Notes: a model not told the origin generated them from the letters alone. DNA of 64,000 nt from Pseudoalteromonas sp. P1-25 (GCF_001401805.1 NZ_LKDW01000001.1:248001-312000), one strand, 5' to 3'; counted from the stretch's first letter, positions 19,282-28,092 are shown. Numbers and translations are program-made.

Positions 19282-20518
19282 TTTGACTAGTGAAACGTGG
19301 TTTACGCGCCGTTAAATGAACGGTACTGGTTGCTCGCGTTCTAAAAGCGCCTTCACAGTAAGCAAAGTAAAACAACCATAACCTGTAAAAACGCTCATCA
19401 AATTTGTCACTGTCTAGGGTGTGCCAGTTATCAATGAAGCGAGTACGCCAATCAGCGAGTGTTCTAGCATAATGCGCGCCTATGTCACTTACCGTATGAA
19501 TAACCATATCGGTGTTGTTTTTAATTTGCTCGCTCATCTCATTAAGTGAAGGCAAACAACCTCCAGGGAAGATATACTGCTGAATAAAATCTGAGTTTTT
19601 TAAATAATGTTGATAACGCTGATCGCCAATAGTAATTGCTTGAATAAGCATTGCACCGTCTTCTTTAAGTAGGTTATTACACTGCTTAAAAAAGCTAGGT
19701 AGGTATTCATGCCCTACTGCTTCTATCATCTCTATTGATACGAGCTTGTCGTATTGACCTTCTAATAAACGATAATCGAGCTTAAGCAATGTTATGTTAT
19801 TTTCAAGGCCTAACTGTTTAACCTTGTTTTCAACATAAGCATATTGTTCATCCGAAATCGTTGTTGTGGTCACATGGCAGTTATAGTGAGTCGCTGCGTA
19901 AATGGCAAACGCACCCCAGCCTGTACCAATTTCTATAACTGTATCGCCTTCGTTTATTTCTACTTGCTCACAAATTTGCTTAAGCTTATTTTGTTGAGCG
20001 TCCTCAAGGGTTGCCTCTTTTGTTGGATAAACAGCACAGGAATACAGCATTTCATCACTTAAAAATGACTCATATAAATCGTTTCCTAAATCGTAATGGG
20101 CAACAATATTCTTTTTCGAACCAGATTCTGAGTTGCTGTTTTTAAGATGTTTAAATCGGTGGGCTAGGCCACTAAAAAAAGAGAATTTTTTTTCAAATGC
20201 ATCAAGTTGCTTTTGGTTTATAGCAAAAATTTCGATAAGTTTGGTCAAGTTATCACACGACCATTGCCCAAGAATATAAGACTCACCAGCCCCCACACTT
20301 CCAGACATAGCAAATGCCTTGTACATGGCAGTGTCGTTAACGGTGATAGTGGTTTTTAAGTCTGAATGCTGATGACCAAATACTGTTGAGCGGCTGTTCT
20401 CAACTAACACTATTTGGCCTATTTCAATACTTGCAAAGGCTTTGGTGACTAGCTTTTTATATAAATTTGTAAACCATCCAGTTTGCTCTTGGCAGTTTAT
20501 ACTCGAGACTTTTTCCAT
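19256..20518 (-). CDS. CFA-type (cyclopropane fatty acid synthase-like) SAM methyltransferase
   Basis: 420 residues. Transfers methyl or methylene groups from S-adenosylmethionine to unsaturated acyl chains of phospholipids. The N-terminal CFA domain precedes the SAM-binding motif VIEIGTGWGAFAIYAA. YDLGNDLYESFLS and MLYSCAVYP (the Y-C active-site environment) and EMIEAVGHEYLPSFF are family hallmarks. This subgroup sits with FAD oxidoreductase and DUF1365 genes. In Rhodobacter sphaeroides, CFA-like members of the sigma-E/ChrR regulon have been linked to methylated or furan fatty acids, so the product here may not be a simple cyclopropane. An AAGGG ribosome site precedes the ATG. There is a 53-base gap after the DUF1365 stop, the longest within the operon. 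Confidence 0.9.
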   Translation of the reverse strand: MEKVSSINCQEQTGWFTNLYKKLVTKAFASIEIGQIVLVENSRSTVFGHQHSDLKTTITVNDTAMYKAFAMSGSVGAGESYILGQWSCDNLTKLIEIFAINQKQLDAFEKKFSFFSGLAHRFKHLKNSNSESGSKKNIVAHYDLGNDLYESFLSDEMLYSCAVYPTKEATLEDAQQNKLKQICEQVEINEGDTVIEIGTGWGAFAIYAATHYNCHVTTTTISDEQYAYVENKVKQLGLENNITLLKLDYRLLEGQYDKLVSIEMIEAVGHEYLPSFFKQCNNLLKEDGAMLIQAITIGDQRYQHYLKNSDFIQQYIFPGGCLPSLNEMSEQIKNNTDMVIHTVSDIGAHYARTLADWRTRFIDNWHTLDSDKFDERFYRLWLFYFAYCEGAFRTRATSTVHLTARKPRFTSQNDEIAFNY

Positions 20519-20571
20519 CTTAAACCCTTTATAATTTTGTCACTACCCGCAACTAAGCTAGTTTAACTATA

Positions 20572-21309
20572 CTAAGGTTTTCCTGAATGACCTAAAAAAG
20601 GAACCCTTTTTATAAACAACTTAAGTGCTTGCACATAAATACCTTTGAAAATAGACAAAGTCATCGCAGGAAATTTTTTTAATAATTTAGTAACTTCTTG
20701 CTTAGTTAACTGACTTCGCTTTAATCGTAAAGACGCGTCAAATAACAACTCATCTCCACGTTTATTTTCTATATGAATTAATGTGTTATCGGCAGTATGT
20801 TGTACCTGCCAATGGTAGTCCATATCTAAATTCATAAAGGGTGATACGGAGAAAGCTTTTTTAAAGTTCACTTTTTTTTGTAAGGGCACCAAATAATAAT
20901 GGCGTTCATTCCAGGGTGTATTACTCACCTCAGCCACCATATATTCAAAATTGTCGGCGCTATTACCGTAAAAGTAAAAATTTACAGGGCTAAAATAAAT
21001 GCCCAAACACCTAAGTTGGCCAAGCATATAAATATGCGAAAACGATTCTTTAACCCCTAGTTTTTCTATTTGGCATTGTGCACGTTCAAAAATGCTGAGT
21101 GGTTCTGAATTAGATTGTAAAGTTAAATAATCAGCCTGGTTAAACCGCAATACTTTAAAACCAAATGTACCCAACATAGGATGAATGTTGTTAAGCAATA
21201 AAGGATTTTTTAAATCAATCCACATCATGTAGAGAGGGTATTTAAACTTATGACTTTTTTCAGAGAAGCGGCGATGCCTCACATCGCCTAAGTAAACAGC
21301 GCTATTCAA
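20572..21309 (-). CDS. DUF1365 family protein
   Basis: 245 residues, family DUF1365, of unknown activity and nearly always beside a FAD amine-oxidase-like protein and a CFA-type methyltransferase. Conserved segments: AVYLGDVRHRRFSEKSHKFKYPLYMMWIDL and SPVNFYFYG followed by NTPWNERHYYLVP. Start choice: TTG at 21309 follows AGGTG by 6 bases and yields the family's usual NSAVYLG beginning; the GTG at 21318 would add three residues with no ribosome site. Either way it overlaps the end of the upstream oxidoreductase gene, so coupling is expected. Confidence 0.86.
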   Translation of the reverse strand: MNSAVYLGDVRHRRFSEKSHKFKYPLYMMWIDLKNPLLLNNIHPMLGTFGFKVLRFNQADYLTLQSNSEPLSIFERAQCQIEKLGVKESFSHIYMLGQLRCLGIYFSPVNFYFYGNSADNFEYMVAEVSNTPWNERHYYLVPLQKKVNFKKAFSVSPFMNLDMDYHWQVQHTADNTLIHIENKRGDELLFDASLRLKRSQLTKQEVTKLLKKFPAMTLSIFKGIYVQALKLFIKRVPFLGHSGKP

Positions 21310-22558
21310 ATTCAACACCTAACTGCCTAGCGACATCAACCCCACTGCGTACGCCATCTTCATGAAAACCGTTATACCAATAAGCACCACAAAAATAACT
21401 ATTGTTTTGGCCATCAACAGTGTGTTTAAGTTTTTGTGCGGCAATGGAAGATTCGTTAAACACAGGGTGATGATAAGTAAACTCACGTAATATATTCGCT
21501 TTGTTAATCCCTTCTAAGTGGTTAAGGGTTACACAAAATTGCGTATCAGAGTCTATACCTTGCAGTATATTCATCTGGTAGGTTACAACGGCTGCTTTAT
21601 CTGTATTTTCATTTAGTAAATAGTTCCAACTTGCCCAAGCTGCTTTTCTATCGGGTAACAAACTAGTGTCTGTATGCAAAACTACCGAATTTTCTGTGTA
21701 TGGAATTGCACCTAATACAGATTGCTCTTGCTCAGTAGCATCGCCAAGTAACGCTAGTGCCTGATCAGAATGACACGCAAATACCACTTTATCAAATTCA
21801 GCTTGCTCCCCATTTTTTAGGGTTATGATTACTTTATCACTTACACGAGTAACCGTCTCAATGTCGGTATTTAGTTTTATTTGATCTGCAAACCCTTTGA
21901 TAAGTGGCTTAATATATTGTTTGGAGCCACCTGGAATTACATACCACTGCGGCCTATTTGTAATATCTAGTAAACCATGGTTGTAAAAAAAGTTTACAAA
22001 AAACTCTACGCCAACATTTTGCATCTCTTTAATGCTGGTTGACCAGATAGCGGCACCCATAGGCAAAATGTAATGGTATTTAAAAAAGTCATTAAAGCCG
22101 TGTGTATCCAATAACTGACCTAACGTTTGATTTTTAGGGTAGTTTTGCTCGCTGTGCATTGCTTTACATAATTTATTAAACTTAACTATATCGCTTAACA
22201 AGCGCCAAAACTTGGGCCTAAATATATTCCTTTTTTGGGCGAATAAACTGGCAAAAGTGTGACCGTTGTACTCAAAACCGCTTGCTTGATTGTGAACACT
22301 AAAGCTCATTTGCGTTTCTTGTCTATCTACGCCAATGCGCGCGAGTAGTTTTTCAAAGTACGGGTAAGTACGGTCATTAAATACTATAAAGCCTGTGTCT
22401 ATTGCGCGTTTAACTCCAGCATCAGATATTTCTACTGTTGCGGTATGACCACCAATATAATCGTTTTTTTCAAATACGGTAATATCGTAATGTTTATGCA
22501 GTAAATGAGCACAGGTTAAACCCGATACGCCAGAACCTATTATTGCTATTTTTTTCAA
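21302..22558 (-). CDS. FAD-dependent oxidoreductase (amine oxidase/desaturase-like)
   Basis: 418 residues. N-terminal dinucleotide-binding fold (KKIAIIGSGVSGLTCAHLL, then YDITVFEKNDYIGGHTATVE), the RTYPYFEKLLARIGV region and a C-terminal FAD contact (YFCGAYWYNGFHEDGVRSG). It belongs to the flavin amine oxidase superfamily, subgroup near CFA and DUF1365 genes. A related flavoprotein in the R. sphaeroides sigma-E regulon is reported to act on fatty acyl chains, so lipid oxidation is a reasonable guess. The start is TTG at 22558, overlapping the SDR stop (TTGA), with AAAGGA 8 bases upstream; the longer frame to 22588 lacks a ribosome site. Confidence 0.87.
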   Translation of the reverse strand: MKKIAIIGSGVSGLTCAHLLHKHYDITVFEKNDYIGGHTATVEISDAGVKRAIDTGFIVFNDRTYPYFEKLLARIGVDRQETQMSFSVHNQASGFEYNGHTFASLFAQKRNIFRPKFWRLLSDIVKFNKLCKAMHSEQNYPKNQTLGQLLDTHGFNDFFKYHYILPMGAAIWSTSIKEMQNVGVEFFVNFFYNHGLLDITNRPQWYVIPGGSKQYIKPLIKGFADQIKLNTDIETVTRVSDKVIITLKNGEQAEFDKVVFACHSDQALALLGDATEQEQSVLGAIPYTENSVVLHTDTSLLPDRKAAWASWNYLLNENTDKAAVVTYQMNILQGIDSDTQFCVTLNHLEGINKANILREFTYHHPVFNESSIAAQKLKHTVDGQNNSYFCGAYWYNGFHEDGVRSGVDVARQLGVEFE

Positions 22559-23265
22559 CGGGCTAGTCCTTTTGCTAAACGTAACCAAAGTGGTAACGGT
22601 AAGATTCGTAATGCTTTTAAAATAAGTGTAAACCGATAAGGAAAGTGAACTTCTTTACGGCGTTTATTAATTCCCTTAATCATGTAATCGGCAGCCTCAG
22701 TTGCGGTAACGGCCATAGGCATTGGGAAATCGTTTTTATCGGTCAGAGGGGTTTTTACAAAGCCTGGGTGCACTAAAGTAACATCAACGTCGTTTAAGTC
22801 GATTGCTAAACTTTTCGCTAAATAGCTTACCCCGGCTTTAGATGCACCATAAGCCTCTGAGCGTGGCAGAGGTAAATATGTAACACTTGAACTAACCAGT
22901 ACAAGTTGTCCGCCTGTGCTAATTTTTGGCAAAAGAGCCTCAAGGCAATAGCCCATTGCTAGCAAGTTAACCGAAATAACGCGCTCAAACAGGGCGCTGT
23001 CAAAGTTGCGGGCATCATCAACGTATTCACAGTTACCGGCATTAAGAATAACCTTATCAAAAGCAGTAAACCCAAGGGTTGCTTGCTTTATATCTTTGAG
23101 ATCTGTGGCATCGAACTGACAAGCTTTAATGTTGGTATGTTTTTCAAGCTCAGCTAGCTTTTCAAGGTTTCTACCGCAAGCAATCACCGTGTTACCTTGC
23201 TGGGCGTACTTTATTGCCAGTTGCTCGCCAATACCTGAGGTTGCACCTGTAATTAAAATATTCAT
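22555..23265 (-). CDS. Short-chain dehydrogenase/reductase (SDR)
   Basis: 236 residues, classical SDR. Cofactor motif TGATSGIGEQLA (residues 6-17), the NAG turn (KVILNAGNCEYV), catalytic serine in VLVSSSVTYLPLP, and the YGASK motif supplying Tyr and Lys. The tail has a hydrophobic stretch (RFTLILKALRILPLPLWLRL) that may touch the membrane. Substrate unknown; the operon suggests a lipid or an oxidised product. Three bases follow the NTF2-like stop, and it overlaps the oxidoreductase start by four bases. Confidence 0.9.
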   Translation of the reverse strand: MNILITGATSGIGEQLAIKYAQQGNTVIACGRNLEKLAELEKHTNIKACQFDATDLKDIKQATLGFTAFDKVILNAGNCEYVDDARNFDSALFERVISVNLLAMGYCLEALLPKISTGGQLVLVSSSVTYLPLPRSEAYGASKAGVSYLAKSLAIDLNDVDVTLVHPGFVKTPLTDKNDFPMPMAVTATEAADYMIKGINKRRKEVHFPYRFTLILKALRILPLPLWLRLAKGLAR

Positions 23266-23267
23266 CG

Positions 23268-23696
23268 CTACCCTGCTCGTTTATCTATGTAATTTATAAT
23301 GCCACCCAAAATAGGAATATGCTTGTATAGCATTTCACCTACATTAAAATAGTCGCGGTGATTTATAATTTTACCTTCTTTAAATACCAACTTACTGTGC
23401 CCTTCTACCGATATAGTTTTGCCAGAAGCCAGCTTTGGGTGAGCGTAATGCATAGTCCAATACAAAAATGCTTTGTCATCACGCTCGTAGGTGTCGCTAA
23501 TATCAAACTGACAATGCTTAACATTACTATATAAGTTAGAAAAGTATCGGGTAAGCTCTGTTAACCCGTTTATTTCGTGCATTGGGTCTTTAAATTTAAT
23601 TTGCTCGCTGTATATATCATGGAGCAAATGCAAGTTTGATTTATCGAGTTGTTGATATATTTCTACAAATTTTTCTAGCGGTAATGCTGTTTCCAT
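23268..23696 (-). CDS. NTF2-like (SnoaL-type) protein
   Basis: 142 residues with the alpha-plus-beta cone pattern of the NTF2/SnoaL superfamily: YSEQIKFKDPMHEINGLTEL, then FDISDTYERDDKAFLYWTMHY and a final VEGHSKLVFKEGKIINHRDYFNVGEM. Such proteins are small pockets acting as enzymes or ligand carriers, and no catalytic residues can be assigned here. It sits one base after the photolyase stop and three before the SDR gene, so it is certainly co-transcribed. Confidence 0.82.
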   Translation of the reverse strand: METALPLEKFVEIYQQLDKSNLHLLHDIYSEQIKFKDPMHEINGLTELTRYFSNLYSNVKHCQFDISDTYERDDKAFLYWTMHYAHPKLASGKTISVEGHSKLVFKEGKIINHRDYFNVGEMLYKHIPILGGIINYIDKRAG

Positions 23697-23697
23697 A

Positions 23698-25092
23698 TCA
23701 CACCTTAAATGCAGCTATTGCACGTTCGCGAGCTGCTTTATGATCAACAATTGCCGGCCAGTAACAGTGCTTACCCCCCCCTATTGAGCCTAAGTAAGCA
23801 TGAGGAAAATGGATATGTTTATCTGGCACTTTTTCAAGCTCTGGTAAATATTTACGTATGAATTTACCATTAGGATCAAAGCGCTCACTTTGAGTAATAG
23901 GATTAAACACGCGAAAATAAGGTTGCGCGTCACAGCCTGTGCTTGCAGCCCACTGCCAGCCGCCATTGTTAGAGGCTAAATCACCATCAATAAGATGCTG
24001 CATAAAAAACGATTCGCCCTCTCGCCAGTCAATTAATAAATGTTTGGTTAAAAAGCTGGCAACCACCATTCTTAATCTATTATGCATCCACCCAGTTTGA
24101 ACTAACTGCCGCATTGCAGCATCAACGAGTGGGTAACCTGTTTTTCCCTCGCACCAGGCTTTAAAGTCAGCCTCGTTTTTACGCCATGTTACGCTATTGT
24201 ATTTTTCATTAAAGTTATCACCACGAGAAAGCTTAGGAAATTGCGCAATTAAATGACGATAAAATTCGCGCCAAATTAGCTCGTTTATCCAAGTAAAAGT
24301 TTTACTTTTAGAGGTAGTTAAAATATCTGGGTAGCGGTTTTGAATATTAACGAGTAACTGCTTTGGGCTTATAATACCCAGCGCTAAATACGGGCTCAAA
24401 CCCGAAGTGCCCTTGATACTAGGTATATCACGCTGATCGTCGTAACTACTTAATTTGTCGCAAATAAAATTATCAACAATGGTGGCTAAGCTGTCATCAT
24501 CAACAGGCCATTTTTCTGAGCTACCATCGCCTTTTAAAACCGGTGAATTGGTTTTACCTTCTGCCAGCTTTTTTAAAGGCCACGGTAGTAAACTAAAGTG
24601 AGTATCTTGATACTGTTTAAGCCACTGTTTTTTAAACGGCGTAAACACCTTATACATTTCGTTACTTTGATTTTTAACAGTGCCTACAGGTGCTATTACA
24701 TCGCCTTCATAAAGCGTAAACGTGATATTTTTTTCATCACACTTTGTAAGAATTTGCGCATCGCGATTGACTTCATTTAACTCGTACTCTTTATTAGCAA
24801 TTACATGTTCTACCTGATGTTTATCGCAAAACGATAAAAGCGCACTTTCACAATCAGCAAAGTAAGGTGCATCAATAATGTGAAGCTCTATCGCGTACTG
24901 CGCAAGCTGCTCACGTATATAATTGAGACGCCTTTTCAGTAAGTCAATTTGAATGGGAGCGGCATTGTGTTGTTGCCATTGTTTTTCGCAGATAAAAAAA
25001 ATGGCCTTTTTAGCGCCATTATTTAGCGCTTCAATAAGCGCTTCGTTAGAAAAAAGGCGCAGATCGCGCCTAAACCAAAAAAGTGTATTCAT
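23698..25092 (-). CDS. phrB: Deoxyribodipyrimidine photolyase
   Basis: 464 residues; repairs UV cyclobutane pyrimidine dimers with blue light. The N-terminal antenna domain starts NTLFWFRRDLRLFSNEAL. The C-terminal FAD domain has the diagnostic WREFYRHL, KAWCEGKTGYPLVDAAMRQL, GWMHNRLRM, WREGESFF and SNNGGWQWAASTGCDAQPYFR segments, including the tryptophans of the electron-transfer chain. This is a class I CPD photolyase by motif and length. Its start overlaps the preceding stop by one base (ATGA). Presence in the ECF operon ties light-driven repair to the photo-oxidative response. Confidence 0.96.
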   Translation of the reverse strand: MNTLFWFRRDLRLFSNEALIEALNNGAKKAIFFICEKQWQQHNAAPIQIDLLKRRLNYIREQLAQYAIELHIIDAPYFADCESALLSFCDKHQVEHVIANKEYELNEVNRDAQILTKCDEKNITFTLYEGDVIAPVGTVKNQSNEMYKVFTPFKKQWLKQYQDTHFSLLPWPLKKLAEGKTNSPVLKGDGSSEKWPVDDDSLATIVDNFICDKLSSYDDQRDIPSIKGTSGLSPYLALGIISPKQLLVNIQNRYPDILTTSKSKTFTWINELIWREFYRHLIAQFPKLSRGDNFNEKYNSVTWRKNEADFKAWCEGKTGYPLVDAAMRQLVQTGWMHNRLRMVVASFLTKHLLIDWREGESFFMQHLIDGDLASNNGGWQWAASTGCDAQPYFRVFNPITQSERFDPNGKFIRKYLPELEKVPDKHIHFPHAYLGSIGGGKHCYWPAIVDHKAARERAIAAFKV

Positions 25093-26045
25093 TATATGCC
25101 GTAACGTAATTTTAGTTCATTAGGGTAAGGATTAAAAAACACCTGCTTTTCTAAGTATTCATTAGGGTGTACTTTAAGATGGTGCTTTAGCAAAGTAAGT
25201 GGCACATATAAAGGAACTAAACCTTGACGGTATTCATCGATTGCGTCACGCAATTCTTGCTTTTCAATCTTAGATAAATCTTTTTTAAAGTAACCTTGCA
25301 AGTGCATTAACGTATTACAGTTATTCCTACGCGATGCAGGCTTCTTAAGGCCATTCATTAACCCCAGAATGTACTCATCTGCTAAAGCGTTAATATCATC
25401 GCCTTTGTAAGTACCAAGTAAGTTACCTAAGTCGCGGTAGGCTTGATAATTATGAGCCATCAATAAGTACTTATATTGAGAATGAAATTGAGTAAGCTTA
25501 TGTACTGTAAGCGGTTCAGAAGCTAATAGCTGCCACTGTTTGTAAGCGTACACCCGCATTACAAAGTTTTCGCGTAAGTGCATGTCGTTTAAGCGACCGT
25601 TTTCTTCACAAGGTAATAATGGATTGTGCTTCATTATTTGCTCAGCAAAAAAACCAACGCCTTCAGATGTATTACCGGTACCCGCTTCGTTATAAATTTT
25701 GATTCGTTCCATGCCACAACTTGGACTTTTAGCGCAAAATACAAAACCGCTTAAATGTTTAGCTTGCTCAGTGGCTACTTTTTTACCGTATTCAGTTAGC
25801 TTAGGCCCAACATCGCCAGTGCCATCAGGGCGGCATACTTTAATTGTATCGCCCACACGAACTTGGCGAATGGTTGGCCTAGGAATTGGTAAACCAACAG
25901 CTACCTCTGGGCAAAAACGCGTGTACTCTACATGTTTTCCAAGTTCATCCATACAAAAGTTAGACTTTTTATGGCCTGTATCAAAACGTACTTTTTCGCC
26001 TGCTAGGCAGGCGCTAATACCTATTTTTATTGTGTCTGTTTGCAT
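25092..26045 (-). CDS. DUF523-DUF1722 fusion protein (YbgA-like)
   Basis: 317 residues. DUF523 occupies about residues 5-155, with conserved cysteines in SACLAGEKVRFDTGHK, FCPEVAVGLPIPRPTIRQV and FCAKSPSCGMERIKIY. DUF1722 follows from about 190 (QFHSQYKYLLMAHNYQAYRDLG … GYFKKDLSKIEKQELRDAI). The same pairing lies next to photolyase genes in many proteobacteria, including E. coli (ybgA-phrB). The cysteine pattern hints at metal or Fe-S binding, and recent literature has discussed DUF523-type proteins in thiouracil and tRNA contexts, but I assign no function. It lies eight bases downstream of chrR. Confidence 0.88.
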   Translation of the reverse strand: MQTDTIKIGISACLAGEKVRFDTGHKKSNFCMDELGKHVEYTRFCPEVAVGLPIPRPTIRQVRVGDTIKVCRPDGTGDVGPKLTEYGKKVATEQAKHLSGFVFCAKSPSCGMERIKIYNEAGTGNTSEGVGFFAEQIMKHNPLLPCEENGRLNDMHLRENFVMRVYAYKQWQLLASEPLTVHKLTQFHSQYKYLLMAHNYQAYRDLGNLLGTYKGDDINALADEYILGLMNGLKKPASRRNNCNTLMHLQGYFKKDLSKIEKQELRDAIDEYRQGLVPLYVPLTLLKHHLKVHPNEYLEKQVFFNPYPNELKLRYGI

Positions 26046-26053
26046 AAATTCTC

Positions 26054-26734
26054 TTAATAAATCAAGTTACCTATAGGATTAAGTAACTTACTGAGCCCTT
26101 TATTAAAATGTAGCGCACTACTGACTACTGTAAAGCATAAACAGCCATCTTTTGTAAGTGGAGTATGTTGATGAGAGCCATCTTGCCAAATAAAGTCACC
26201 AGGCACGTAACTACCCTCTTCATCACTAAACTCGCCATCAAGTAACAGGGTTACTTCAAAGCCTGTATGAGTATGCTCTGGGATCTCTCCCCCTGCACCA
26301 ATATGTAAAAGGCTTGATCGCAGCGGGCCATCATCAATAGCAACACGCGAGCGAGCAAGCTTACCCACTTGGGTAAAACGCCCATGGGAAATGCGTGTCA
26401 AAGCACGAGGTAATTCATAGTTGTGCTCATTGACTTGTACAGTTACTGGTTCTACTTCGTAAACTTCGTCAATGCTAGCATCAGCAGTGATTAAATCTAA
26501 CATGTCGGTGGCAAAGTCAGATGTTTGTAAATCATTGCTCAGGTTTAATTCATCAGACACATCTGACGCCTCACTAAAGGCATCATTTGCATTGGCGGCT
26601 TCGAGCTTTGCTACTTTTGCTTGACAAACCGGACACATATCAACATGAATAGAAACCGCAACACTTAACGATGCAGGTAACTGCGCTGAACAATATTGTG
26701 CTAGTAAAGATTCACTAGGGTGATGTTTAATCAT
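26054..26734 (-). CDS. chrR: ChrR-type zinc anti-sigma factor with cupin domain
   Basis: 226 residues. The N-terminal anti-sigma domain has the ZAS zinc motif (His near residue 5 in KHHPSE, then HVDMCPVC, H-x3-C-x2-C). The C-terminal cupin carries metal ligands in GGEIPEHTHTGFEVTLLLDGE and GSHQH. In R. sphaeroides ChrR holds its ECF sigma factor inactive until singlet oxygen, sensed through the cupin, causes release and proteolysis. The ATG at 26734 has GGGAG six bases upstream and gives the family start MIKHHP. The gene overlaps the sigma factor gene by eight bases, the usual coupling of a sigma with its antagonist. Confidence 0.94.
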   Translation of the reverse strand: MIKHHPSESLLAQYCSAQLPASLSVAVSIHVDMCPVCQAKVAKLEAANANDAFSEASDVSDELNLSNDLQTSDFATDMLDLITADASIDEVYEVEPVTVQVNEHNYELPRALTRISHGRFTQVGKLARSRVAIDDGPLRSSLLHIGAGGEIPEHTHTGFEVTLLLDGEFSDEEGSYVPGDFIWQDGSHQHTPLTKDGCLCFTVVSSALHFNKGLSKLLNPIGNLIY

Positions 26735-27350
26735 GCTGATCTCCCATTTCATTACGTAATTTTTGCAAGGCTAAACGCAATCGTGATTTTACCGTGCCTA
26801 CAGGAATATTAAGTTGTTGAGCAAGTTGCTCTTGCGACATATCTTGGAAATAAACACCTCTGACTACCTCTCGCTGTGCAGCTGGCAATTTATCTAGGTA
26901 GCGTTTTATTTGCTGGTCTTCCAAATGGTCGCTAAATTCAAGTGTTGTGTCTTGAGATTCGTTAATGAGTGGCCAAATATCTTCGCTTATGTTTTCTTCT
27001 TTATTACTTTTCATTTTACGAAGCATATCGAATGAAGCGTTACGCATCACGGTGTATACCCATGTAGTTGCAGCCCCTTTATCGCTATGATACAAATGCG
27101 CTTTACGCCACACTGAGGTTAATGTTTCTTGTACAAGCTCCATTGCTTGTGCCTCTGAACCAAACTGCTTTATTCCAAAGCGTTTGATTTTTGGCGAAAA
27201 ATATTCAAATAAGTAAGCAAACGCTCTCTTGTCTCGCGAAGTAGCTACATCAAGCAAAGCTTGCATAAGCTCTGCACTTGGCGTTTCTGGCATGGCAGTA
27301 TATTTACCTGTATTAGGTTCACAACGTTGTGAGGGTTGTTGACTTACCAT
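26727..27350 (-). CDS. rpoE: ECF sigma factor, ECF11 (RpoE/ChrR) type
   Basis: 207 residues as annotated here. Region 2 is seen in RAFAYLFEYFSPKIKRFGIKQ … ELVQETLTSVWRKA, and region 4 in DKLPAAQREVVRGVYFQDMSQEQLAQQLNIPVGTVKSRLRLALQKL. Partnership with a ChrR-type anti-sigma places it in the ECF11 group, which turns on photo-oxidative stress genes. The frame is open to 27383, but the predicted -10 (27385-27390) would then sit on the start codon, so I place the start at ATG 27350; ATG 27293 is a further option. The gene is first in an operon running to 17704 and has a site of its own type upstream, implying autoregulation. Confidence 0.92.
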   Translation of the reverse strand: MVSQQPSQRCEPNTGKYTAMPETPSAELMQALLDVATSRDKRAFAYLFEYFSPKIKRFGIKQFGSEAQAMELVQETLTSVWRKAHLYHSDKGAATTWVYTVMRNASFDMLRKMKSNKEENISEDIWPLINESQDTTLEFSDHLEDQQIKRYLDKLPAAQREVVRGVYFQDMSQEQLAQQLNIPVGTVKSRLRLALQKLRNEMGDQHD

Positions 27351-27384
27351 AATAATTAATCCCGTGTATGCTTTTGTACACATC

Positions 27385-27412
27385 TATACGCTAAGCAATT
27401 TATCGCAGATCA
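27385..27412 (-). promoter_or_regulatory. Putative ECF11-type autoregulatory promoter of the rpoE-chrR operon
   Basis: Minus strand: TGATCT (27412-27407), 16 bases, CGTATA (27390-27385). This resembles the TGATCC plus CGTA-like pattern I associate with RpoE/ChrR-controlled promoters. Transcription would start near 27378, 28 bases before the proposed sigma start codon. Confidence 0.6.
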
Positions 27413-27419
27413 CATTATT

Positions 27420-28001
27420 TTAGGCAAATTCATTGTTAATCACAGTATGGAGGAAGTTTAGTAAGTTAGCAAAGTTACTTTCGAACGCAAGTTGCTGTTT
27501 TTTATCAATAGATATAGGTAATAGTTCAAGCCAGCGCGCGGCAACCCAGGCTAAATTATCAAACTTGGTTTGCCTATATAAACTAGAGAGCTCTTTATTG
27601 TTTAAAAATATGTCCTGCAAAGAATCAGACAAACGTTGATTATCAGCCGAAATATCACTGTGTGAGTCATTGTACCAATACGGCGTATTGCAATCGCTTA
27701 ATAAGCCGTGGCGCAATTCACTTTCATCTTGGTATACATCATTTATTTGCACGCTTTTAGCAGCGTACACATCAATGAGTAGCATATTGCTAGGGTCTTG
27801 ATCAAAGTCGATAATATCGACCAAACAGCCCTGAGCGCTAATATTAAATGGCGTGTCGTGCTGATAGGTGCATAGTACAAAACCGACATTATTTTGTAGT
27901 GCGGTTTTTACCATGTTTAAATACCGAGGCTCAAATATACGTAAACGCGTATAGCCTTCAGGTAACACAAATATTGGTAATGGGAAAATCGCACGTTTCA
28001 T
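27420..28001 (-). CDS. LON substrate-binding-domain protein
   Basis: 193 residues consisting of little more than the Lon N-terminal (LAN/PUA-like) domain: FPLPIFVLPEGYTRLRIFEPRYLNMV at the start, then the beta-rich core with GFVLCTYQHD and GCLVDIIDFDQD. There is no ATPase or protease domain, so it is not a Lon fragment by accident but the stand-alone family. It lies just upstream of the sigma factor operon in the same direction, with 69 bases between its stop and the proposed rpoE start. It has its own candidate ECF-type promoter, suggesting membership of the same regulon. Molecular role unknown. Confidence 0.88.
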   Translation of the reverse strand: MKRAIFPLPIFVLPEGYTRLRIFEPRYLNMVKTALQNNVGFVLCTYQHDTPFNISAQGCLVDIIDFDQDPSNMLLIDVYAAKSVQINDVYQDESELRHGLLSDCNTPYWYNDSHSDISADNQRLSDSLQDIFLNNKELSSLYRQTKFDNLAWVAARWLELLPISIDKKQQLAFESNFANLLNFLHTVINNEFA

Positions 28002-28033
28002 AAAGTCTACTTCTTTAAATTACACTGCCTTTA

Positions 28034-28061
28034 TTTACGTGCGCTTTTACTAAGTCGATCA
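28034..28061 (-). promoter_or_regulatory. Putative ECF11-type promoter of the LON-domain gene
   Basis: Minus strand: TGATCG (28061-28056), 16 bases, CGTAAA (28039-28034), the same layout and spacing as the site before rpoE. The ATG is 33 bases downstream of the -10. Confidence 0.55.
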
Positions 28062-28092
28062 GCTTACCTAAATCGAATTATCTACCCATTAT

